Source: Hyphomicrobiales bacterium (GTDB lineage Bacteria > Pseudomonadota > Alphaproteobacteria > Rhizobiales > Xanthobacteraceae). From it: DNA of 64,000 nucleotides. Below the pieces are notes generated by a model. It saw only the letters and a program-made list of their open reading frames with translations. It had not been told where the DNA came from and made no database searches. The DNA lies in contig WHTM01000008.1 of assembly GCA_009377755.1 (NCBI GenBank), positions 92,527 through 156,526 of the forward strand. Direction: 5' to 3'. Position 1 is the first letter of the stretch; each line of letters begins with the position of its first letter. The position numbers and the translations under genes are program-made. This document shows positions 17,155 through 25,662 of the stretch, piece by piece.

Positions 17155-19266
17155 GTGACGACGGAGCAAGCTGTAACAGTGCATGGTGCCAAGCGCTATC
17201 GGCTGGGAGTCGACGTCGGCGGCACCCACACCGACCTGGTTCTCCTCGATACGTCCGACGGTTCCCTCGCGGTCGAAAAGGTGTCGACCACGCCGGCCAA
17301 CCCGGCGGTCGGCGTGCTGCGCGGCGTCGCGGCGTTCGCCGGGCGCGGCGTGGATTTGGATGCGATCGAATTCTTCTCGCACGGCACCACGATCACCACC
17401 AACGCGCTCTTGGAGATGCGCGGCGCCAAGGTCGGTCTCCTGATCACACAAGGGTACAACGCCGTGCAGGAGGTGCAGAGCCAGGCGCGCGACGGCAACC
17501 CGTTCGACTATTTCTATGACAAGCCGCAGCCGATCGCGCCGCAGAGCTTGACCAGGCAGATCCCCGGCCGGATCGACTATACCGGCGCTGAGCTGGCTCC
17601 TCTCGACGAGGATGCCGTGCGCAGCGCCGCCGCCGAACTGAGGGCTGCCGGCGTTATCTCGATCGCCGTCTGCTACATGTTTTCCTACATGAACCGTACG
17701 CATGAGCAGCGCACCAGAGCGCTGATCCATGAGGTTTTTCCGGACGCCGTGGTCTCGCTGTCGTCGGAGGTCTTGCCGCGCATCCGCGAATGGCCGCGGA
17801 TGTCGGCGACCCTGCTCAACGCCTATCTCGCGCCGGTGCTCACGGCCTACATCGCCGATCTCGACGGCGGCCTCGACCGGGGCGGCGTGCCCACGCAGCA
17901 ACGCTTTCTGATGCAGTCGAACGGCGGCGTGATGCCGTTCAAGGCGGCGATGCTCGGCCACAAGACCGTGCACAGTCTGTTGTCCGGTCCGGCGGCGGGT
18001 GCACAGGCGAGCGCTCATCTCGGCCGCGATGAACGCTTGCGGGGACTGGTCACGCTCGACATGGGGGGTACCAGCGCCGACATCGCCTTCATCGAAGGGG
18101 CGACGCCGCTCGAGGTCACCGAAGGCACCGTGGCGCGGCGCCAGCTCGATATTCCCGCGCTCGATCTCACGTCGATCTCGGCCGGCGGGGGCTCCATTGT
18201 TTGGATCGATCGCGCGGGCTTTCTCAATGTCGGGCCGCAGAGCGCCGCCGCCGACCCAGGCCCGATCTGCTACGGGCGCGGCGGCATCCAGCCGACCGTC
18301 ACCGACGCGGATGTCGTCTGCGGCTTCCTCAATCCCGGCTACTTCCTCGGCGGCAGCCAGCGGCTCGATGTCCATGCTGCGCGCGCGGCGCTGGAGACGC
18401 AAGTGGCGACGCCAATGCGCATGACGCTCGCGCAAGCCGCCGCCGGCGTGCGGCGCATCGTCGATATGCGCATGGCGGACGAGGTGCGGGTGTTCGCGGC
18501 GCGGCGCGGCGTCGACCTCACCGACTTCATACTGCTGCCGTTCGGCGGTGCCGGCGCGGTGCATGCGGCGGCAGTGGCGGAGGAACTCGGCATGCGGCGC
18601 ATCATCGTGCCGCTGCGGCCGGGCGCCTTCTCGGCGCTTGGCCTGCTCTGTACCGATGTGCTGCACGATTACATCCGCTCGGAACTGCGCCCGTTGGTTC
18701 AGCTCGATCCGGCCCATGCAGACGCGGTGTTCCGCGAGATCGAGGCCGAGGCGTCCGCGGAACTGAGGGAGGAGGGCTTGGATCCTGCGCAGGCGATCTT
18801 CGAGCGCGAACTCGACTTGCGCTATGCCGGACAGGGCTACGAGCTGCGGGTACCGCTCGCCGGCCTGTGGCACGGTGCACTCGATCAGCCGGCAATCGGC
18901 AAGGCGCGGGAGCGCTTCGACGAGCAGCATGCCAAGATCCACGGCCATGCGGCGGCGGAGAAGGCCGTCGAGCTGGTGAGCTACCGGGTGCGCGCGCGGG
19001 TCGAGGTGCCGAAATACGTGGCGCAAGCCTTTCCCGACAGGGAACGGGCGCCGCCGGCGGCCGCGGCGATTAAGGGAGAGCGGCAGGTGTTCTTTGCCGC
19101 CGACAAAGCCACCGCGACCGCAATCCTCGATCGCGACCGCCTCGGCGTCCGAACGACGTTTGCCGGCCCGGCGATCGTCGAGCAGTTCGACGCGACCACC
19201 GTGGTGCCGCCCGGCTGGACGGCGTCGGTCGACCGCTTCCGCAGCCTTGTGCTGGAAAGAAAATGA
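17155..19266 (+). CDS. hyuA: Hydantoinase / 5-oxoprolinase subunit A
   Basis: 703 aa. Hydant_A_N domain begins YRLGVDVGGTHTDLVLLDTS and contains the ATP-binding DMGGTSADIAFI and ISAGGGSIVWID motifs (near residues 300 and 345); the Hydantoinase_A core and a C-terminal domain follow. The family cleaves cyclic amides such as hydantoins or 5-oxoproline with ATP, or carboxylates ketones (acetophenone, acetone carboxylase relatives). Start is a GTG at 17155, since no ATG fits the frame upstream of the conserved N-terminus. Pairs with the B subunit at 19422, separated by an intergenic palindromic repeat. Confidence 0.9.
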   Translation: MTTEQAVTVHGAKRYRLGVDVGGTHTDLVLLDTSDGSLAVEKVSTTPANPAVGVLRGVAAFAGRGVDLDAIEFFSHGTTITTNALLEMRGAKVGLLITQGYNAVQEVQSQARDGNPFDYFYDKPQPIAPQSLTRQIPGRIDYTGAELAPLDEDAVRSAAAELRAAGVISIAVCYMFSYMNRTHEQRTRALIHEVFPDAVVSLSSEVLPRIREWPRMSATLLNAYLAPVLTAYIADLDGGLDRGGVPTQQRFLMQSNGGVMPFKAAMLGHKTVHSLLSGPAAGAQASAHLGRDERLRGLVTLDMGGTSADIAFIEGATPLEVTEGTVARRQLDIPALDLTSISAGGGSIVWIDRAGFLNVGPQSAAADPGPICYGRGGIQPTVTDADVVCGFLNPGYFLGGSQRLDVHAARAALETQVATPMRMTLAQAAAGVRRIVDMRMADEVRVFAARRGVDLTDFILLPFGGAGAVHAAAVAEELGMRRIIVPLRPGAFSALGLLCTDVLHDYIRSELRPLVQLDPAHADAVFREIEAEASAELREEGLDPAQAIFERELDLRYAGQGYELRVPLAGLWHGALDQPAIGKARERFDEQHAKIHGHAAAEKAVELVSYRVRARVEVPKYVAQAFPDRERAPPAAAAIKGERQVFFAADKATATAILDRDRLGVRTTFAGPAIVEQFDATTVVPPGWTASVDRFRSLVLERK

Positions 19267-19294
19267 TGCGCGGGGATGGTTCCTCATACGCGGT

Positions 19295-19403
19295 GTCGTC
19301 CCAGCGAAAGCGGGGACCCATACTCCGTATCCCATCGATTGGGGCGCATCCGCCGTTACTCGTTAGCCCTGTGGTTATGGGTCCCCGCCTTCGCGGGGAC
19401 GAC
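19295..19403. repeat. Intergenic palindromic repeat (inverted arms) between hyuA and hyuB
   Basis: Left arm 19295-19322 and right arm 19376-19403 are inverted copies matching at 26 of 28 positions; each starts or ends with GTCGTCCC-type sequence and holds GCGGGGACCCATA. The 53-bp centre is not conserved between copies in the window. It belongs to a set of similar elements here (26782, 61869), resembling the dispersed palindromes common in Hyphomicrobiales intergenic DNA. It splits what should be one hyuAB transcript. Confidence 0.7.
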
Positions 19404-19421
19404 CGAGGGGATAGATAACGC

Positions 19422-21080
19422 ATGGTCGACGCCATCACCGTGCAGGTCGTGCGCAACCGCATCTCCAGCGTGATGCAGGAGATGCACTACCACTTCTACC
19501 GCTCCGGTTACTCGACCATCATCCGGGAGTCGCGCGACTTCAGTTGCGTCATTCTCGATCGCAACGGTGGCCTCCTGGTGGCGCCGGCAATGTTTTTCCA
19601 CGCGCCGGTCTACCGCCACCTGGTCGGGCGAATCGTCGAGCTCTACGGCGAGACCGGGATTGCCGATGGCGACATGTTCGTCAGCAACCACCCCTACGAG
19701 GGCGGCCTGCCGCATGTCTCCGACATGGCGTTCGTGGCGCCGATCTTCAGTGGCGGCATGCTGGTCGGATTCTCCGGCTCGGTCGCGCATAAGGCCGACG
19801 TCGGCGGCACCATGCCGGGGTCGACCTCGGCGACCGCGACCGAGATGTTCCACGAAGGACTGCTGCTGCCGCCCGTGAAGATGATCTCGGCGGGCGCATT
19901 CAACGCCGACCTGGAGCGGCTGATCCTCGCCAACAGCCGCCAGCCCGTGCTGGTGCGCGGCGACATGCGGGCACAGATCGCGTCGACCCAGATGGGCGCC
20001 GCGCGCATGCAGGAACTCGCGCAGCGCTTCGGTGCCACGACCGTGGCCGATGCGTTCGCCACCATGCTCAACGGCGCCGCAGCCGAGCTGCGCGCGGCGG
20101 TGGCGGCGCTGCCGGACGGCGAGTCCTATGCGGAAGGCTTCATGGACTCGGACGGCATCGAGCGCGACCGCCCGGTGCGGTTTGCCTGCACGGTCCGGGT
20201 GGAGAAGGGCGAGATCACCTTCGATTTCACCAAGGCCGACCGGCAGGCGAAAGGCCCGGTGAACTTGCGGCCAACCATGGTCGAAGCCTGCGTGTTCTAC
20301 TGCCTGATCGGCACGCTCGATCCGAAGCTGCACTACAACGATGGCATGCGGCAGGTGGTGCGGTTCGTGTTTGCGCCGAACACAGTCACCAATGCCAGCC
20401 CGCCTGCGCCGGTGAGCTCCTATCAGTCGGCCAACCTCAGGCTAGTGGATGCGATCCTCGAGGCGCTGGCGCCGTTCCGGCCGCGGCGCGCCATCGCCAA
20501 TTCCGGATCGAGCGGCGCGCTCTCGATCGCCTGGCGCGCCAACCGGCCTGGCCAGCCGACGATGCAGTACGAGATCACCGGCTCCGCCTACGGCGGCGGC
20601 CACGGCCACGACGGAGCCTCGGGAACGACCACGCACCTGAGCAACCTGCATATCACGCCGATCGAGATCATCGAGTCCGAATTTCCCTGCCGCATCACGG
20701 CATTCGAAATGGTGCGGGATACCGCCGGTGCCGGTGAGTTCCGTGGCGGCGTCGGATTTCGCCGCAGCTATTTGTTGTTGGAGGATGCGGTGGTGGTGCG
20801 CCGCGCCGACCGCGGACGTTTCCCGCCACGCGGCGTCGCCGGCGGTGAGCCCGGCCATTGCAGCCGCTTCGTGCTCAACCCGGACACCGAGCGCGAGCAG
20901 GCCATGCCGTCGGCGGGCCGCTACGAGCTTGCAGGCGGAGACAGCTTCTATCTGCAAAGTGCCGGCGGCGGCGGATACGGCGATCCTCGCAAGCGCGACC
21001 GCGCCGCGCTCGCCCGCGACATCGCCGAGGGCTATATCTCGCGCGCGGCGACGGAACGCGACTACGGTTATCGCGACTGA
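19422..21080 (+). CDS. hyuB: Hydantoinase / 5-oxoprolinase subunit B
   Basis: 552 aa, Hydantoinase_B fold through most of its length: VRNRISSVMQEMHYHFYRSG at the N-terminus, then DMFVSNHPYEGGLPHVSDMA and EFRGGVGFRR near residue 445, and a C-terminal GGGGYGDPRKRD motif typical of the family. Works with HyuA in a heteromeric cytoplasmic enzyme. It is 155 bp downstream of hyuA, unusual for this pair, because a palindromic repeat sits between them. The ribosome binding site is GAGGGGAT. Confidence 0.9.
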   Translation: MVDAITVQVVRNRISSVMQEMHYHFYRSGYSTIIRESRDFSCVILDRNGGLLVAPAMFFHAPVYRHLVGRIVELYGETGIADGDMFVSNHPYEGGLPHVSDMAFVAPIFSGGMLVGFSGSVAHKADVGGTMPGSTSATATEMFHEGLLLPPVKMISAGAFNADLERLILANSRQPVLVRGDMRAQIASTQMGAARMQELAQRFGATTVADAFATMLNGAAAELRAAVAALPDGESYAEGFMDSDGIERDRPVRFACTVRVEKGEITFDFTKADRQAKGPVNLRPTMVEACVFYCLIGTLDPKLHYNDGMRQVVRFVFAPNTVTNASPPAPVSSYQSANLRLVDAILEALAPFRPRRAIANSGSSGALSIAWRANRPGQPTMQYEITGSAYGGGHGHDGASGTTTHLSNLHITPIEIIESEFPCRITAFEMVRDTAGAGEFRGGVGFRRSYLLLEDAVVVRRADRGRFPPRGVAGGEPGHCSRFVLNPDTEREQAMPSAGRYELAGGDSFYLQSAGGGGYGDPRKRDRAALARDIAEGYISRAATERDYGYRD

Positions 21081-21165
21081 GACGAGGGCAGTAGCGCGAA
21101 GCCCGGATGGGCGCCGTGAAATCCGGGGCCAATCTTGCCGCAGGCGATCCCGCATGTCGCTTTCC

Positions 21166-21966
21166 TCACGTCCCCAGCCAAGGCGGATCAAGCGAGGCTT
21201 TACGCACAATCGCTTCCAGCACACGCAAGGCGTCTGCCGTACCGTCGGCCTCGCCCTTTTCAAAATCCTGCTCCGCCTGACCCATCGTGTTCGTGACGTG
21301 GGCAAGGCAAAGCACCTTCGCGCCTGTGTTGCGCGCGAATGCGTAGAGCGCTGCCGCTTCCATTTCGACCGCAAGAACGCCCTTGGATCGGGCTGCTTCG
21401 ATTGCTTCTGCGGTTTCACGAAAGGGCGCGTCAGTTGTCCAGCTTGAGCCGACGATCACTTGTGGACTCCAGCCCCTCAGAGCCTCAACCGCCATCGCAA
21501 CCAGACGCGTGTCCGCTTCGGCGTATTCCGATGGTGGTGCGTAGTGGTAGCTGGTCCCTTCATCGCGTAACGCGCGTTCAATGATCACGAAGTAGGGTGT
21601 CGGACCGGCAGGAGTAACCTGGCCAGCCGAAGTCAGGCTCAACAGTAAGCGGCACCCACTGGCAAACAATTCCTCCGCTATCAGGACGGCGAACGGGGCG
21701 CCGACGGCATAGCCGACGATGCCGACGGTTCGATCCCCCAGCGCGAAGGTGTCAAGCCTTGTGTGGTAACAGGGCCATCCCTCGAAAGGTATCGCCCGAC
21801 CTGTTTGACGCAATTGTCGAACGACATCGCCGTCGGGATCGAGAATGCAGACAGACGGTACATCGACCGCGGGTATGCTCTTTTGCCGCCGGGCCTCGCG
21901 CAACAGCGCCGCAGGCTGAAAGACAGACGGCGCGGACGTATTCTTGTTGTCAAGGATGGACGGCAT
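21166..21966 (-). CDS. Nucleoside phosphorylase family protein
   Basis: 266 aa. Fold landmarks of the PNP/uridine phosphorylase superfamily are present: TVGIVGYAVGAPFAVLIAEE (base-binding glycine region), SLTSAGQVTPA, and VLAVEMEAAALYAFAR, whose VEMEAAAL is the usual ribose-binding/active-site motif. Likely cleaves a nucleoside or nucleoside-like compound. I place the start at 21966, 8 bp after the methyltransferase stop; an upstream Met at 22005 would overlap that gene by 32 bp. Codons are less GC-rich than neighbours. Paired with the methyltransferase gene as a two-gene operon. Confidence 0.82.
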   Translation of the reverse strand: MPSILDNKNTSAPSVFQPAALLREARRQKSIPAVDVPSVCILDPDGDVVRQLRQTGRAIPFEGWPCYHTRLDTFALGDRTVGIVGYAVGAPFAVLIAEELFASGCRLLLSLTSAGQVTPAGPTPYFVIIERALRDEGTSYHYAPPSEYAEADTRLVAMAVEALRGWSPQVIVGSSWTTDAPFRETAEAIEAARSKGVLAVEMEAAALYAFARNTGAKVLCLAHVTNTMGQAEQDFEKGEADGTADALRVLEAIVRKASLDPPWLGT

Positions 21967-21973
21967 GCTTGCC

Positions 21974-22582
21974 TTAGGTGTGCGGCTGCTCAAAGACAGC
22001 GCCATAGTGATAGAGCGCTAAGTCGACCAGATGAGAGAGCTTTAGGCCACTCGTCTCGACCGCTTCGATGGTCTGTTCTGGCGACAATCTCAATTCGGTC
22101 TTTGGCCCGCGCGGCTCACCGAGCACCATCGTTTCCTCGCGCGGACGTTGATGCCAGTTGACGATAGCAAACTGTCCTCCCGGCTTAAGGACGCCGCGCA
22201 CCGCGCGCGACAGGCGCGGCCGATCCGGCACGCCATGAAAGGCATTCGCCATGAACACGAAATCAACCAGTCGCGGAACCATTTTGGCAAGTTCGTAGGC
22301 ATCGCCCGCGACAAAACTGCAATTTGTTACGCCGCTCTCCACCAGGCGATGACGCGCCACTTCCAGCAGATTGGGGTCTATGTCTATCGCAATCAAATGA
22401 CGTGCGACCTTGGCGAGTTGCAGGGTGAACCAGCCGTCCCCCGAGCACAGGTCGATCACCTCCATGCCCGGCTTGACCCACACGGCGGCGAGCACACCAG
22501 CAGGGTCCGGCCAAAGCGCCTCCCACCATCCGGCAGTCGGCATCTCGGTGCCCTGGAAAAATCCGGGAATATTGGCAGCCAT
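21974..22582 (-). CDS. Class I SAM-dependent methyltransferase
   Basis: 202 aa. Motif I MEVIDLCSGDGWFTLQLAKV (residues 40-59), motif II AIDIDPNLLEVAR and post-motif FVFMANAFHGVPD show a standard Rossmann methyltransferase of the Methyltransf_11/25 type. Cytoplasmic, substrate unknown. No transmembrane segment. Stop lies 8 bp from the start of the phosphorylase gene, so the pair is co-transcribed; the phosphorylase could process a nucleoside by-product, but that is inference. Base use is less GC-rich than the flanking genes, which may mean transfer. Confidence 0.85.
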   Translation of the reverse strand: MAANIPGFFQGTEMPTAGWWEALWPDPAGVLAAVWVKPGMEVIDLCSGDGWFTLQLAKVARHLIAIDIDPNLLEVARHRLVESGVTNCSFVAGDAYELAKMVPRLVDFVFMANAFHGVPDRPRLSRAVRGVLKPGGQFAIVNWHQRPREETMVLGEPRGPKTELRLSPEQTIEAVETSGLKLSHLVDLALYHYGAVFEQPHT

Positions 22583-23204
22583 CGCTACGTCGTCTCAATT
22601 GCCGGCATTGAATCTGACTCTATGTCCCCTTGCGCCATGGCTCCCCACAAAATTTTCCGCCCTGCCACCCGATCGCAACGCCGTAGAAGGATTTTTCATC
22701 CGGCCTCTTGATAATAGTCCTAGGATAATATACTTAGAATCCCATCCCGTGCACTGACGGCGTCTACCGGTGACGTTCGGCAGACGGCGCGGGGGCGGCG
22801 CCCGCGGGTCCGGCCTCGTCAGCCGGGCACTCGGGGGTCTCGGGGCTCCGCCCTACGGGCACAACGACCCGTGCGCGAGGAGCTCGTTGGACGCGTCCCG
22901 GCCCGCTTAAGCGGCGATCCGGGACGACGCAAGCGCGGCCCGAGGTCGACAAGACGCCGCAGCGAAGCGCCGTGAGGCGAGCGCGTCCGCAGACAAGTTT
23001 ACGCAGTCTGCGCAAGCTTGACAGCTACGGCGCGCGCCGCGCCTTGCAAGCGCGGAGTTGTTGCGCCTTGCGGCGCTTCGCTCCCTCGCTCGCGATGAGC
23101 GCCGCGAGGGTACCACGGCAAAACCCGGACGCGACGGCGCCGCGGAAACGCACCCGGCTGCCCGCAGACAACACCATCCATTCATTTCGACAGGAGGTCC
23201 TCGC
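22583..23204. other. Intergenic region without a credible gene
   Basis: 622 bp. The first 170 bp are relatively AT-rich (CCTAGGATAATATACTTAG around 22720), possibly promoter DNA for the methyltransferase gene. From 22770 to 23130 the sequence is very GC-rich with many short self-complementary segments. Open frames here (for example 22764-23015 and 22999-23181 reverse) have Arg/Ala-rich composition with no recognisable protein. The end carries CAGGAGG, the ribosome binding site for 23205. Confidence 0.5.
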
Positions 23205-23630
23205 ATGAACGCGACATCGCACGAACCTGGCGGAGCGCCGGCAGAACCCACGGAATCGCCCGAATGGGCCCCGAAGGAAATCGCGGCCCACCGGCGCTAC
23301 TGCACCTGGCTGCAATATTGGCGCGACTGTGCGGCGCCGGCCTGCCGCCGGGCGCATGCCTGCGCCGCCGATCCGACGGATTGCTTCATCCGCCGTTGGA
23401 TGCATCTCTCGGACGCCGCGAAGATCTGGGTCGGCGCCGGCATCAAGACGATTGACCACGGGCTCACGGCGCGCAACGCCGCGGGCGCCGCCGATCTCGC
23501 GCTCCTGCGTCACGTCAAGACGGCGGATCGGCTGCCGAGCCATCCGCCCCGCCACCGGCGCCGGCAGTGGATCGAAGGCGAGGGCGATGCCGAGACGACG
23601 CGCGCCGGCTCCGCTGGATCGGGCCGGTGA
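23205..23630 (+). CDS. Small Cys-rich conserved-type hypothetical protein
   Basis: 141 aa, cytoplasmic, no signal or membrane segment. I do not recognise a named family. Five cysteines cluster at 33, 42, 47, 53 and 60 in a basic, tryptophan-rich stretch (YCTWLQYWRDCAAPACRRAH), suggesting a metal-binding or disulfide module. A helical stretch follows at 61-100 and the C-terminus is Arg-rich and probably disordered. Start ATG at 23205 has a strong AGGAGG; the frame is open upstream to 23058 but the sequence there looks non-coding. Followed 55 bp later by the beta-hydroxyacid dehydrogenase. Confidence 0.7.
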   Translation: MNATSHEPGGAPAEPTESPEWAPKEIAAHRRYCTWLQYWRDCAAPACRRAHACAADPTDCFIRRWMHLSDAAKIWVGAGIKTIDHGLTARNAAGAADLALLRHVKTADRLPSHPPRHRRRQWIEGEGDAETTRAGSAGSGR

Positions 23631-23685
23631 CTTGAACGAAGATGATCTGTGGCGGCCGCAACGCGACGAGTGAAACGAGGGCAGG

Positions 23686-24522
23686 ATGGCGGGCGAGAAG
23701 GAAACGGTCGGAATCATCGGCGTCGGGCGCATGGGCCTTGCCATGCTGAAAAACATGATCAAGCATGGCCACACGGTGCTGGCGCGCGACGTCGACGAGA
23801 CGCAGATCGCCGAGGCACGCAAGGCCGGCGCGACCGTGGTCGACACGCCCGCAGAGATTGGCAAGACCGCAACCTTCGTGATCGCCATCCCCGTCACCGA
23901 CGAGCAGGTGAACGATGTGCTGCTCGGGCCGAACGGCCTGATCGAGACGGTGCGCCCGGGCACAATCGTCGCGGTGTCGTCGACGGTCTCGCCCGACACC
24001 GTGCAGGCGCTGGACGAGAAATTCCGCGCCAAGGGCGCCAACGTGCTCGACGCTCCGCTCTGCCGCGGGCGTGCCTATGCGGATGCCGGGACGCTGCTCG
24101 CGCTGGTCGGCGGCAAGCCGGACGTGGTTGAGCGGGGCAGGGCGGTCTACGGCACGTTCTGCTCCGACATCGCGCATCTCGGCGAGGTCGGGCACGGCCA
24201 GGTCGGCAAGGCGATGAACAACATGCTGCTGTGGATCAACAGCATCGGCCTGATCGAGGCGGGCCAGCTCGCTGCCACCACCGGGATCGACCTGCCGACC
24301 TTGCGTGACGCCTTGCAGATGAGCTCGGGCAAGTCGCAGGCGCTGGAGGACTGGGATCACACCACCTTCACCTTCGCGCTCAAGGACATGCAGATCGTGT
24401 CGCAGATGGCCGACAAGGCCGGGCTGTCGCTGCCGATGGCCGGTGCGGTGCGCGAGATGGTCAAGGAGGCCAAGCGCCTGAAGGCGACCAACCCGCCCGC
24501 GTGGACGGGGAGGAAAACCTAG
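23686..24522 (+). CDS. NAD(P)-dependent beta-hydroxyacid dehydrogenase (3-hydroxyisobutyrate dehydrogenase family)
   Basis: 278 aa. N-terminal Rossmann motif VGIIGVGRMGLAMLKNMIKH (residues 7-26), substrate-binding serine-rich loop VAVSSTVSPDT, and the catalytic-lysine segment GHGQVGKAMNNMLL. C-terminal helical domain complete. The usual substrate motif DAPVSGG is DAPLCRG here, so the substrate is probably not plain 3-hydroxyisobutyrate. Stands in a cluster with an SDR and LigB/LigA-like ring-cleavage genes and could serve an aromatic acid pathway such as reduction of an aldehyde or keto acid product. Confidence 0.86.
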   Translation: MAGEKETVGIIGVGRMGLAMLKNMIKHGHTVLARDVDETQIAEARKAGATVVDTPAEIGKTATFVIAIPVTDEQVNDVLLGPNGLIETVRPGTIVAVSSTVSPDTVQALDEKFRAKGANVLDAPLCRGRAYADAGTLLALVGGKPDVVERGRAVYGTFCSDIAHLGEVGHGQVGKAMNNMLLWINSIGLIEAGQLAATTGIDLPTLRDALQMSSGKSQALEDWDHTTFTFALKDMQIVSQMADKAGLSLPMAGAVREMVKEAKRLKATNPPAWTGRKT

Positions 24523-24525
24523 GTT

Positions 24526-24675
24526 CTTCACCCTGAGAGGCCGCGCGAAAATCCTATGTTCCTCACCCTGAGGAGCCGCGCGAAGCGCGGCGTCTCGAAG
24601 GGCGAGGGCCGGGAACCTGTGTGCACGGCCCATCCTTCGAGGCCCGGCTTCGCCGGGCACCTCAGGATGAGGGCG
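24526..24675. repeat. Dispersed palindromic repeat (CCTCACCCTGAGG type) with a partial tandem copy
   Basis: A full element spans 24561-24673: the left end CCTCACCCTGAGGAGC pairs with the right end CACCTCAGGATGAGG, and inner GCGTCTCGAAGGG pairs with CCATCCTTCGAGGC. A partial copy of the left end (TTCACCCTGAGAGGCCGCGCG) lies just before it at 24526. It sits between the convergent dehydrogenase and SDR genes and could act as a bidirectional terminator. Confidence 0.65.
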
Positions 24676-24697
24676 GAGTGTGCGGCTGCGTCGATCA

Positions 24698-25444
24698 TCA
24701 CGACTGGTCCATCGCCAGCACGCCGCCGTCGACGAACAGGTTCTCGCCGTAAGTGAAGGACGAGTCGTCCGACGCCAGAAACAGCACGGCCTTGGCTGCC
24801 TCCGACGGCAACCCCGGGCGCTTCGGCATGTTCGGCACCGGCCGGCTGGGATCGAACTCGTCGCGGCCGACCGGCGAACCGATCTTGTTCGGTACGATGG
24901 CATTGACCCGGATGTTGTGCGGCGCGAGCTGCACCGCCATCGCGCGGGTAAGGTTGACGACGCCGCCCTTGGCGGCGGAATAGGCGATGGCCCGCTTGCG
25001 GCCCATGAAGCCCGAGGTCGAGCCAATATTGACGATCCGGCCGCCGGCTGGCTGGGCCGCCATCTGCTGGCCGACGTGCTTCCCCATCAGGAACTGACTC
25101 TTCAGGGTCACCGCCAAAACCCGGTCCCATTCCTCCTCGGTGATGTCGAAGATGTGTTTGTTGTCGGAGATCGCGACGTTATTGACGAGAACGTCGATGC
25201 GGCCGAATTTTTCCACCACCGCTTGTACCGCGGCGGCGACGTCCGCCCCCTTCGACACGTCGGCGAGGAACAGCGCAGCCTTGCCGCCGGCACCGGCGAT
25301 CGCGTCCACGGTTCGCTGCCCGCGCGACTGGTCCATTTCGAACACCGCCACCGTGGCGCCCTCGGCGGCGAACAGCTTGGCGATCTCCTCGCCGATATTG
25401 CGCCCGGCGCCGGTGACGATCGCCACCTGACCTTGAAGCTTCAC
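24698..25444 (-). CDS. Short-chain dehydrogenase/reductase (SDR)
   Basis: 248 aa classical SDR. Cofactor motif VTGAGRNIGEEIAKL (residues 11-25; Asn replaces the usual Gly/Ser before IG), NNVAISD strand, catalytic Ser in IGSTSGFMG, and the YSAAKGG Tyr-Lys pair. The last residues include VDGGVLAMD, as in fabG-like enzymes. Start chosen at the GTG at 25444 (GTGAAGCTTCAAG), with GAGGAC upstream; the frame extends upstream without conserved sequence. Divergent from the LigB-like gene across a palindromic repeat, so likely part of the same degradation locus. Confidence 0.87.
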   Translation of the reverse strand: MKLQGQVAIVTGAGRNIGEEIAKLFAAEGATVAVFEMDQSRGQRTVDAIAGAGGKAALFLADVSKGADVAAAVQAVVEKFGRIDVLVNNVAISDNKHIFDITEEEWDRVLAVTLKSQFLMGKHVGQQMAAQPAGGRIVNIGSTSGFMGRKRAIAYSAAKGGVVNLTRAMAVQLAPHNIRVNAIVPNKIGSPVGRDEFDPSRPVPNMPKRPGLPSEAAKAVLFLASDDSSFTYGENLFVDGGVLAMDQS

Positions 25445-25548
25445 TATATTTGTCCTCGCCTCTTGAGCGGCCGGATCATGCCCGCACTCTGATGCCATTG
25501 CCAGCCATTCCCCAAATCAACAGGGAAATGCTAGTATCCCTCACTGTC

Positions 25549-25627
25549 ATGGCCGGGCTTGTCCCGGCCATCTCGCTTAGGCTGGCAACGTGCCTCCTCA
25601 TCGAGGTCACCGGGACAAGCCCGGCGA
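25549..25627. repeat. Dispersed palindromic repeat (GCCGGGCTTGTCCCGG type)
   Basis: Arms at 25552-25567 and 25610-25625 are perfect 16-bp inverted copies. The left arm is itself nearly a hairpin, ATGGCCGGG (25549-25557) and CCCGGCCAT (25563-25571). It lies in the divergent gap between the SDR (start 25444) and the LigB-like gene (start 25663). Confidence 0.7.
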
Positions 25628-25662
25628 CGACAACGCGACCACGCTGCGGGAGGGATGTCTAC

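Noticed and set aside
22764..23181. Several short Arg/Ala-rich ORFs in the intergenic region before 23205
   Set aside because: No conserved motif, frames overlap each other, and the DNA is rich in short self-complementary segments.
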